A stretch of DNA of 39,801 nucleotides from an uncultured Verrucomicrobiaceae bacterium. GTDB lineage: Bacteria > Verrucomicrobiota > Verrucomicrobiia > Verrucomicrobiales > Verrucomicrobiaceae. This document shows, in pieces, positions 16,834 to 23,808 of the stretch. The notes below the pieces were generated by a model. The model saw nothing but the letters and a program-made list of their open reading frames with translations. It did not search any database and was not told the DNA's origin. The stretch's first letter is position 1. Every line of letters starts with the position of its first letter. Made by a program: the position numbers and the translations under genes. The stretch is taken from NCBI GenBank assembly GCA_937872615.1, contig CALMTT010000693.1, positions 1-39,801 of the forward strand. The letters are read 5' to 3'.

Positions 16834-16858
16834 ATTTCTCCTTTTTAAAAGGAGAAAT
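16834..16858. promoter_or_regulatory. Perfect 12-bp inverted repeat upstream of the ATPase gene
   Basis: Arms 16834-16845 (ATTTCTCCTTTT) and 16847-16858 (AAAAGGAGAAAT) are exact complements separated by one T. The centre lies about 32 bp before the ATPase ATG at 16814. A further half-site, ATTTCTCCTT, occurs at 16801-16810 inside codons 2-5 of the gene, exactly 33 bp from the matching arm. This geometry suits an autoregulatory operator; a cruciform or RNA hairpin hiding a ribosome site is the alternative. Confidence 0.7.
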
Positions 16859-16865
16859 TAGCAAT

Positions 16866-16894
16866 GCCAGGGAAGCGGTTTGATCCTCCGTGAG
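16866..16894 (+). repeat. Direct repeat copy C (29-bp core of the GH43-like 3' end)
   Basis: A 29-base sequence closely matching 13291-13319 and 15456-15484 (GCC-x-GGGAAGCG-x-TTTGAT then CCGTG), with only a few differences. It lies between the ATPase palindrome and the stop of the downstream sulfatase gene. Copies B and C therefore bracket the ATPase gene just as A and B bracket the DUF4838 gene. Confidence 0.75.
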
Positions 16895-16899
16895 GCCAA

Positions 16900-18444
16900 T
16901 CAACGATTCCACGCCTGCTTGGTCTTTGTCTCCTCAAATTGCCTCTTCGGATCAAAGTGCGGGTTTTCGCCCGGAATGGGCGTGGGGATGGATTCGAGCC
17001 AGGTGTGCAGTTTGGCGCTCATCGCCTCGGCGCGGGCTTTTTCGGTGGTGGCGAGGTTTTGCGACTCGCTGAGGTCTTCGCGGAGGTTGAAGAGCTCGAG
17101 TTTGCGGCCGGGTTGGTAGTGCAGCTTTTCGTCAAAGGAGTCGCCGAAGTGCTCGATGAGCTTCCAATCTCCCTCGCGGATCACCGCGCACGGCGTGGCG
17201 GCCCAGCGAAGGTCGTAAAGCGGCATGTGGAAGTAGAGCGGACGCTCGGGGAGGGTTTCGCCGTGGAGGAGCGGCATCAAATTGATGCCATCCATAGTAG
17301 CCATCTCGCTCCGTCGAGATGAGCTGAGCGCGTTTTTTGCTCTGGAGGTTTCCGATGAAGAAGGAGATTTGTTGGCCTGCGAAGCGTCTGGCTCCTCTCG
17401 CGGAGCGAGAGGGCTACTTTGCGCCGCGGCAAGCAGCGTGGGCATCCAATCGGTCACATGCACCGGGGTCGAGCACACCTGACCGGCTTTCACGCTCGCG
17501 GGCCAGCGGACGAGGCATGGCACGCGGATGCCACCTTCGTAGGGCGAGCCTTTGCCAGCGCGAAGCGGCGCGTTGTCGAACTCCTGCGTCTTGATCGTGA
17601 GCTGGCCGGTGGTGTTGGTGTTGTAGTTCGTGTCGAGGCCGCCGTTGTCGGAAAGGAAGACGATCAGCGTGTTCTCGCGCTGCTTCGTTTCATCCAGCGC
17701 GGCCATGAGTCGGCCGATGCTCGTGTCGAGATGCTCGATGGCCGCGAGGTAGGTAGCGTTGAACATGCCAGTTTCCGGCGCACCGGCCTCGCGATGCTTT
17801 TTCACCAACTCCGGTGGCGCGGAGACCACGCCGTGCAGCGTGTGATGCGCCAGATAAAAGAACCACGGCTTGCCCTTGCCCTCGCGAATGAACCCGATGG
17901 CCGCATCGGTGAGGTGATCGACCCATTTGTCGCCCTCGTTCTGCGTGCCCGCGCCTCGCGGCGCGACGTAGTCAAAGCCATGCGCATCGCCCGCTCGCAG
18001 ATGCGTGTAGTCGCCATCCGCACCCGTGGTGAGATGCCATTTGCCCGCCATGCCGGTGCGATAACCGGCTTTGCGCAGCTCCTTCGGCAACGTTGGCCAC
18101 TCACGCGGCAATTGCTCGCGAAACGCCGGCTCCTGCATCCTCGCCCAAGGCAGCCCATACCACGGAATGACATGCCACATCCCATTCCGCGCCGTGTGCT
18201 GCCCCGTGAACAACGCCGCGCGTGTCGGCGTGCATTGCGGCATCACATAAGCGTCCGTGAACCTCACACCCTCGCTCGCGAGACGATCCAGATTCGGCGT
18301 AGGCACTCTTTTCGAGCCGTAACATCCGAGCGTGGCCCAGCCTTGGTCATCGGTGAGGATGAAGAGGATGTTCGGCGGAGCCGCGCCCAATGACGAAACC
18401 AGAATGGCGAATGACGAAAGGATGGCGAGGAGGAGCTTGGACAT
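16900..18444 (-). CDS. Secreted arylsulfatase-type sulfatase with a REPIN-like insertion
   Basis: A 514-aa S1-family sulfatase starting at ATG 18444 with signal peptide MSKLLLAILSSFAILVSSLG. Calcium-site Asp residues lie in FILTDDQGW (about 32-33). The formylglycine motif CTPTR has Cys71 fitting C-x-P-x-R, so an aerobic FGE would activate it. GKWHL, AHHTLHG and FLSDNGGLD carry further metal and sulfate ligands. The C-terminal subdomain has IREGDWKLIEHF. Residues about 343-383 are a foreign Ser/Arg-rich stretch encoded by a 123-bp inverted-repeat element that keeps the frame. It follows the STN-like gene after 7 nt, so the two are co-transcribed. Expected to remove sulfate from polysaccharide or oligosaccharides in the periplasm or outside the cell. 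Confidence 0.92.
   Translation of the reverse strand: MSKLLLAILSSFAILVSSLGAAPPNILFILTDDQGWATLGCYGSKRVPTPNLDRLASEGVRFTDAYVMPQCTPTRAALFTGQHTARNGMWHVIPWYGLPWARMQEPAFREQLPREWPTLPKELRKAGYRTGMAGKWHLTTGADGDYTHLRAGDAHGFDYVAPRGAGTQNEGDKWVDHLTDAAIGFIREGKGKPWFFYLAHHTLHGVVSAPPELVKKHREAGAPETGMFNATYLAAIEHLDTSIGRLMAALDETKQRENTLIVFLSDNGGLDTNYNTNTTGQLTIKTQEFDNAPLRAGKGSPYEGGIRVPCLVRWPASVKAGQVCSTPVHVTDWMPTLLAAAQSSPLAPREEPDASQANKSPSSSETSRAKNALSSSRRSEMATMDGINLMPLLHGETLPERPLYFHMPLYDLRWAATPCAVIREGDWKLIEHFGDSFDEKLHYQPGRKLELFNLREDLSESQNLATTEKARAEAMSAKLHTWLESIPTPIPGENPHFDPKRQFEETKTKQAWNR
17296..17418. repeat. REPIN-like element (two inverted GTAG-headed hairpins) inside the sulfatase gene
   Basis: The left unit starts AGTAGCC at 17296 and contains the stem CATCTCG/CGAGATG (17302-17308, 17315-17321; 6-nt loop). 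The right unit contains CCTCTCG/CGAGAGG (17394-17400, 17406-17412; 5-nt loop) and ends GGCTACT at 17418. The reverse complement of the right unit nearly equals the left unit over 28-29 bases. A GTAG head plus hairpin is the layout of REP sequences mobilised by RAYT (TnpA-REP) proteins, and two facing units form a REPIN. The length of 123 bp is a multiple of three. No RAYT gene is in the window. Confidence 0.8.
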
Positions 18445-18451
18445 GGCGCGG

Positions 18452-19456
18452 TTATTTTGAAGGCCTGCTTTCTGTGTCTTCTTGCTGCAATTGCTGGACG
18501 AAGCTGTCCAAGTGATCGGGGCGACTGCGAAGCCAGAGAGTTGAAGAATCCAAGTCAAGCCATGCGGCACTTCCTGCAGGAGTAATCAAGCCTCGTGACT
18601 CGGCCCAAGTCTTCGAGTTGGCGGCAAAAGGCACAAGCCTGCCTTTGGAATCCTTCAGACGCCTAGCGATCTTTGTGGCGTTGTCGGTCCGCAACTTTTG
18701 GGAACGAACGGCCAGGCTATCGCCGCTCATTTGAATCTCTCCTTTGTCTCGAAACTCCTGAATGACGGTGCGAGACTCCATCTCCTCGATCCACTCCGAC
18801 AAGGCATTCAAGGTGACCGACGTGTTGATCACGACCAACGCACGAGTTTGCTCCTGATAATCGGCATAGGAGCCACGCGGAAATGCTGCGCCAGCTTTGA
18901 CGAGTGAGTCTTCGGCAGCACACCAGCCTGTGTGAGCTTGCTTCAGCTTGTTAAGATGGAGAAACTGTGCGGCAAGGTCGCTCAACACCCAAACTCGGAA
19001 TTGTATCTCATGAGGGTCCAAGCTGCCTGCTCCAGCCAAAAACTGATCTTCCAGCAGCTTGATCTGCACCATGCCCATGTTCCCAAGGAAAGAGAGAGCA
19101 CGTGCCGCTGTCTCCCGTTGCGCTGAATGGGTGATCGACGGGCGATTGATCAGGACGGCAGCCTCCAGATAGAAACGCACATTGACGCCACGTGCTCGAC
19201 AAGCTTCCTGCCATGTTTGGAACGCAACATCGAGAGAAGCGTTTTGCACCGTAAACTCTGGCAGGATCAGAGTCTGGATCGCCACAGCCGGGCTCGTGCC
19301 AGGAACAGGCCGCTGCCAGCCTGGCATTTCGTGTTCACGTTTTTCGATGATGCGCTTCTGATAAGCCTCCCAATCCTCCGGCGGGTGATAGGGATCGACA
19401 GCCTTTGATCGTTCCGCTGCCAAAAGAATGATGAATACAAACAGCAGTGGTTTCAT
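18452..19456 (-). CDS. Exported hypothetical protein with STN/secretin-like N-terminal segment
   Basis: A 334-aa protein starting at ATG 19456 with a hydrophobic signal (MKPLLFVFIILLAAERSKA). A strand-helix-strand unit near residues 75-115 (LILPEFTVQNASLDVAFQTWQEACR then GVNVRF) resembles the short N-terminal modules of secretins and FecA-like proteins that recur in Verrucomicrobia proteins of unknown function. A second similar unit may lie around LVVINTSVTLNALSEWIEEM. No catalytic motif is seen. It precedes the sulfatase gene by 7 nt, so the pair is co-transcribed; whether they interact is unknown. No membrane domain remains after the signal, so a secretin pore itself is excluded. Confidence 0.6.
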   Translation of the reverse strand: MKPLLFVFIILLAAERSKAVDPYHPPEDWEAYQKRIIEKREHEMPGWQRPVPGTSPAVAIQTLILPEFTVQNASLDVAFQTWQEACRARGVNVRFYLEAAVLINRPSITHSAQRETAARALSFLGNMGMVQIKLLEDQFLAGAGSLDPHEIQFRVWVLSDLAAQFLHLNKLKQAHTGWCAAEDSLVKAGAAFPRGSYADYQEQTRALVVINTSVTLNALSEWIEEMESRTVIQEFRDKGEIQMSGDSLAVRSQKLRTDNATKIARRLKDSKGRLVPFAANSKTWAESRGLITPAGSAAWLDLDSSTLWLRSRPDHLDSFVQQLQQEDTESRPSK

Positions 19457-19539
19457 GGTGGGAAGACTTGTGGACGCGTGAGATTCTGAGTCCACGCGAA
19501 GAATAGTTCCACACAAAACCAGTGCTCCTCGGTGTCGGA

Positions 19540-20661
19540 TTAAGGAGCCACCAGCCCAAACGCGCCATCACGGAGTCCTTGGGCACCGCCTTTGATGTCG
19601 GGCGGGGTGTAGGTGTGGACTTCGGTCCAGGTTTTGCCGCTGTCGGTGCTGCGGAGGATGTTGAAGCGTTGCTGATGAATGCTCACGAGCGTGCCTTGGT
19701 CACTGGCGATGACGAGGCCTTCGGGGACGGCGGCGGGGAGGTCGCGCCAGGTTTTGCCATCGGCGCTGGCGCGGGATTTTTTGGCGCAGAGCCAGAACTC
19801 GCCGCCCACGACGCTCATGGTGGCGCGTTGCGTGCCAGTGGCATGCGGGCCGTCCCAAGTCTCGCCGTTGTCAGTGCTCGTCCACGCGTTCGCGGCGTCT
19901 TTGTCGGTCATCACGAGCAGCTTGCCGTTGCACTCAAGCGTGCCGCGACCGGTGGAGGCATCGAGACCTTTCGGCGTGAGCCACTTCCATGTCTTGCCCG
20001 CATCGTCGCTGGCGAAGAAATTGCCAAACTTCGGGCCGGAGTCGCCGCGATTGTCACCGAGCGCGAGAAAGCGTCCGCTGGCATCGCCGCAATACACTGC
20101 GCCGACGTGATGCGTGCTCAGCTTGCCCCGTGGATCGCCTTTGAACGCGCCCCACATGCCGAAGGCATCAAAAGTCTTCCCGAAGTCCGACGTGGCCGCG
20201 AAGGTCATGTAGCCTGCGGTGACGAAAGTGCCTTTGCCACCTGCGATGCCCCACGCGCCGGGCATCACGCGTGCATCGCCCTTGCCCTCCGGCAGCTTCG
20301 ATGCGCCGCTGGTGAGGTGACGCCAGTTCAGCGCATCATCCGAGGCCAAATAGATCGTCGAGGCACCCCAACCCACCGGCACGGCGAAGACACCATTCGT
20401 GTAAGCGACCGCCTTCGTGGCCCACGGCCCATGATCCGCGCCCGGCGCGGCGAAGAAGGTCTGCTTCCACGTCTTGCCATCGTCCTTCGAGGTCAAAATG
20501 CGAGCCCCATGCCCCACGACTACAAACGCACCGACTTTTGGATTTGGTTTGAAGTCACCACCGAAAGGAATGGCCTCGCGAATTTTGACATCCTCCGGCG
20601 ATTCATTCGCGGCGAAGGCAGTGACAGCGAGCAGGAAGGGCAGAAGAAGCGACTTTTTCAT
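19540..20661 (-). CDS. Secreted BNR/Asp-box beta-propeller protein
   Basis: A 373-aa protein starting at ATG 20661 with signal peptide MKKSLLLPFLLAVTAFA. At least four Asp-box repeats (S-x-D-x-G-x-T-W) are visible: TSKDDGKTW, ASDDAGKTW, TSTDNGETW and RSTDSGKTW, plus a degenerate SADGKTW. They are spaced as in a sialidase-like or photosystem-assembly-like propeller. The catalytic arginine triad of sialidases is not evident, so binding or scaffold function is as likely as hydrolysis. Upstream start codons of the frame (to 20733) give a non-signal leader and are rejected. It follows the large esterase-GH79 gene by 72 nt in the same direction. Confidence 0.8.
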   Translation of the reverse strand: MKKSLLLPFLLAVTAFAANESPEDVKIREAIPFGGDFKPNPKVGAFVVVGHGARILTSKDDGKTWKQTFFAAPGADHGPWATKAVAYTNGVFAVPVGWGASTIYLASDDALNWRHLTSGASKLPEGKGDARVMPGAWGIAGGKGTFVTAGYMTFAATSDFGKTFDAFGMWGAFKGDPRGKLSTHHVGAVYCGDASGRFLALGDNRGDSGPKFGNFFASDDAGKTWKWLTPKGLDASTGRGTLECNGKLLVMTDKDAANAWTSTDNGETWDGPHATGTQRATMSVVGGEFWLCAKKSRASADGKTWRDLPAAVPEGLVIASDQGTLVSIHQQRFNILRSTDSGKTWTEVHTYTPPDIKGGAQGLRDGAFGLVAP

Positions 20662-20733
20662 GAGCGAGGCTGTAACGCGCGGCCCGACTCTTGTCTGACA
20701 AGAAGCGGCAGTCTCAAACTCAAGTGGACGCAA

Positions 20734-23610
20734 TCACTTCACCTCGATCACGACCGCGCTTGCAGGCTGGATTTGGAAATGGATCGCGCCATCACGTAGC
20801 TCAGGCGCTTCGAGCTTCAATTCGCCGACGGGTTGGCCGTCCTTCGAATCGTCGAAGGTCTGGCCGGCGTAGCGGAGGCCTTCGCTGACGGCGATGGCGG
20901 GGGCGGTGAGGCGTTTGAGGGTGGCGGGGCCTTCGCGGCCGGCTTGCAGCGTGAGGTCGATGGACTTTGTGAGGTCTTTGTTGATCGCGAGCACGCGCAG
21001 GTGGTCGGCGGAATCGCGCACGGCCCAGAGTTTGAGGTTGGGCGACGCATCGGCGCTCACGGGCAGCAACTGCGCCTCGTTCGCGATCATCTCCTGAAAC
21101 ACGAGCAGCGCGTAGTAGGTGGGCATCGCGCGGATGAAGGTGGGCACGGGCTTTTTGTCGTCGGTGTCGTCTTGAATAGCGGAGTAGTGGCCTCGGCCAC
21201 CGCCGTGGTAGTTGATCCCGGCAAGCCCGGCCTGGGCGAGCGTGAAACTGAGATCGAGCATCCACAGCGCGGAGGCAAAGGAGTCGCTAAAGCCGCGAGC
21301 GCCGCCGCCCCAGGCACTGCCAGCCTCGTCGAGGCGGAAGGGCAGGCCGGCCTGCTTCGCGGCGTGGATGCCGGGCTTTAAAAAGTCGAGCGTTTGCTGG
21401 ATGGGCTCGTTGCGCAGCAGGCGGAAGACCTCGCGCCCCACGCTCGGCGCAAAGGCATACGCGTGACCGGTGAGCATCGAGAGCGTGCCGGGATTCTTTT
21501 TGACCATGATGGCGGCGATGTCCGTCGGCAAACCGTGCGCCCAGGAGGGGCCGATGACGCTGGGAATCACCGCAGGCACGAGCTTTGCACGCATCGCGGC
21601 GAACTCATCGAAGTAAGTGTCCCATTGATAGTCCTTCGGTTTGTGACGGCCGAACCAGCCATCGGGCTCGTTGCCGAGTTCAAAGCCGCGAATGGCCTCG
21701 GCGGGCAAATGCTCGCGCACGCGGGCGATCCATGATTGGCACAAATCGAAGTCGTTGTGCGCGAGATTGATCGTGAGGACCATCGGCGAGCGCACGGCGT
21801 CGTAGGCCTGCGCGAGCTGCTTGAGCCGCTCGACATCCGGCGGTGCCTTCATGCCATCGGCGCTCGCGCCGCCAATGCGGATGCCGATGCCGCGCAGGTT
21901 TCGCAGCAACTGCGCATACACCGGATGCAGCGTGTCGAGCCGCTCCATCGAGGGCGCGGGAAAGCGTCGCCACTCACGCGAAAGTCCGGCGAAGTCGGAA
22001 GGGATGCGCAGGCCGGGCTTCGTGGTGTCGATGCGGGCTGAGACTTTCACGACATCGCTCCTGATGACGCCGGGCTTGGTAAGTGAAAATGTTCGCGTCA
22101 CCGGCTCGGCGGTTTGCACGCTGCCTTCCTGGCCCCATTGCCAGGCCACGACGGTCACGCGCATCGGCAGTCGCGCCTTTTTCGGGATGGCGGTGAAGCG
22201 CAGTTCATCGCCAACGACCTCCGCCGGGCCTTCGCGGACGAAAAAGCGCACTTTCAGACCCGCATCGCTCGTCGCACGCAGTGCGAGGCTTTTGCTTTGG
22301 CCGATGAGTTGATCTGCGATGGGCTCGAAGGTGATGCGCTGCGGTTTGCCGGTCGTGTTTCTAAAAGGAAAGGGCAGCATCGCCTGCTGCACGGCGCGTT
22401 GATAGATCGCATCGCCGGGATGCTCGGCCTGAAACCACATCGACGCGGCTCGTTTCGGATTGTCGAGGTCGGCGCGATCAAAGCGCAGTGCGAAACGATC
22501 CGGCGCGAGCTGCTGCACCGGGCCGGTGATCGGCGTGATGACGATGCGTTCTTTGGAATCAGGATGCGTGATGGGAGATCCTGCTTTCAGCCCCGTCCAG
22601 CGCTCCGGTCGGCCTGCGGGCACGCTGTCGAGGAAGGTGCCGTGCAGCGAGAAGGCGAGTTCATCATCCGGTGCCGACCACTTCAAGGTGACCTGCTGAT
22701 GCGTGCCATTGACTTGATCGACCACGCGACCGTTTTGCGTGTAGCCGAGCAAAAACGGCTTCCGGCCCAAAAACGCGTTTTGCAGGGCTTCGGTGGCTTT
22801 TCGCTGCTCGTCATCAAAGCACCATAAACTGCCTTTTTGCGGCTGTTTCCATCGCGAGATGCTCACACCGGACTTTGTGGCATCCACGGGCCGTTTATCG
22901 TGCTGCGCGGCCTTCGCGATGTAGTCGGCGAGGAACTCCGTGAGCGCCGGATGATGATCAAAATGGCCGCCACCGGCATCGACGAGCATCGAGAGCGGCG
23001 CTTTCGGATACTTCTGGCGAAAGGCCTGCGCCTTGCCCGCGCGTTCATCGGCCCATTCATACTCGCCGCTCACCCAGAGCAGCGGCACACCGCTCTCGCC
23101 AAAGGCCTTCACCCATGGCTGCTTCTCCGGCCATGCGCCTTTGAGCGAAATGCCCGCCAGCACGCGATGCGGCATCCGTGCGGCCATCAGATACGGCATC
23201 TCCGCCATCGCCGAATGCCCCATCGGCACCAGCGGCGCGGCAATGAGGCTTTCGTAACCGGACTCGACCGCGAGCGCCTGAATCGTGCCCTCCATCGCCG
23301 CCTGCTCCGCTCTTCCAAACGTCGTCGCCCCGCCCGGCAAGGGCGTGATCCACAAGATGCCAAAATCAAGCCGCGTCATCGCTGCGCGAAAGGCCGCGCT
23401 TTCGAGGATCGGCTGCTCCAGCATGTTTTGCGGCGCATACACGAGTCCCTTCACCCGCTCCGTCTTCACCGGCAGCCACAAAAACGCCCGCGGTGCCTTG
23501 CCTGTCTCCTCGCTGATCACGCCCGGCACCTCGACAGACCACTGATATTCCGCCGCCTTGATGTGGCGGCCAAGAATCGGGAGAAGCGCAAAAAAGAGAA
23601 GTCGGAGCAT
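20734..23610 (-). CDS. Secreted fusion: alpha/beta-hydrolase + GH79-like glycosidase
   Basis: A 958-aa protein starting at ATG 23610 with a signal-like N-terminus (MLRLLFFALLPILG). Residues about 25-235 form an alpha/beta-hydrolase: GHSAM with nucleophile Ser133, acidic loop SGEYEWAD near 181-188, and candidate His in GGGHFDHH near 216-220. A linker and beta-sandwich region follow. From about residue 560 a clan-A glycosidase barrel resembles GH79 (heparanase/beta-glucuronidase group): IRIGGASADG, FELGNEPDGW with probable acid/base Glu648, and RLDEAGSAWGG with probable nucleophile Glu762. The C-terminal beta-sandwich is also typical of GH79. The combination suggests de-esterification and cleavage at uronic-acid residues by one polypeptide. 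The hydrolase motif ends in Met rather than Gly, so its activity is less certain. Confidence 0.75.
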   Translation of the reverse strand: MLRLLFFALLPILGRHIKAAEYQWSVEVPGVISEETGKAPRAFLWLPVKTERVKGLVYAPQNMLEQPILESAAFRAAMTRLDFGILWITPLPGGATTFGRAEQAAMEGTIQALAVESGYESLIAAPLVPMGHSAMAEMPYLMAARMPHRVLAGISLKGAWPEKQPWVKAFGESGVPLLWVSGEYEWADERAGKAQAFRQKYPKAPLSMLVDAGGGHFDHHPALTEFLADYIAKAAQHDKRPVDATKSGVSISRWKQPQKGSLWCFDDEQRKATEALQNAFLGRKPFLLGYTQNGRVVDQVNGTHQQVTLKWSAPDDELAFSLHGTFLDSVPAGRPERWTGLKAGSPITHPDSKERIVITPITGPVQQLAPDRFALRFDRADLDNPKRAASMWFQAEHPGDAIYQRAVQQAMLPFPFRNTTGKPQRITFEPIADQLIGQSKSLALRATSDAGLKVRFFVREGPAEVVGDELRFTAIPKKARLPMRVTVVAWQWGQEGSVQTAEPVTRTFSLTKPGVIRSDVVKVSARIDTTKPGLRIPSDFAGLSREWRRFPAPSMERLDTLHPVYAQLLRNLRGIGIRIGGASADGMKAPPDVERLKQLAQAYDAVRSPMVLTINLAHNDFDLCQSWIARVREHLPAEAIRGFELGNEPDGWFGRHKPKDYQWDTYFDEFAAMRAKLVPAVIPSVIGPSWAHGLPTDIAAIMVKKNPGTLSMLTGHAYAFAPSVGREVFRLLRNEPIQQTLDFLKPGIHAAKQAGLPFRLDEAGSAWGGGARGFSDSFASALWMLDLSFTLAQAGLAGINYHGGGRGHYSAIQDDTDDKKPVPTFIRAMPTYYALLVFQEMIANEAQLLPVSADASPNLKLWAVRDSADHLRVLAINKDLTKSIDLTLQAGREGPATLKRLTAPAIAVSEGLRYAGQTFDDSKDGQPVGELKLEAPELRDGAIHFQIQPASAVVIEVK

Positions 23611-23726
23611 CCGGCATCTTTGCCGAGTGAAACGCCACCCGCCAAGGGCGTAGTGGCGGAGGCAGTCTGTACTTGCCGATGCAACGCATTCGTCGCAAAC
23701 TAATGAGTCGATTTTTTCATGCAAAC

Positions 23727-23797
23727 TCCAGGGTAGCTCAACGTCAGAGCGTCCGGCTTGGACCGGGAGGGAGCTGGTTCAACTCCAGCCCCTGGAT
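23727..23797 (+). tRNA. tRNA-Pro(UGG)-like sequence, aberrant (possible pseudo-tRNA)
   Basis: The 71 bases fold as a cloverleaf. The acceptor TCCAGGG pairs perfectly with CCCTGGA, the D stem GCTC with GAGC, and the T stem GCTGG with CCAGC around a normal TTCAACT loop. The anticodon stem TCCGG/CGGGA has one G-G mismatch, with loop CTTGGAC giving anticodon UGG. Oddities are a 7-nt D loop without the invariant GG, a T discriminator, no encoded CCA, A37, and an alternative 6-nt anticodon loop. It may be a decayed, mobile-element-borne or non-decoding tRNA. It ends 11 nt before the start codon of the next gene. Confidence 0.55.
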
Positions 23798-23808
23798 CCT
23801 CTCTTTCC

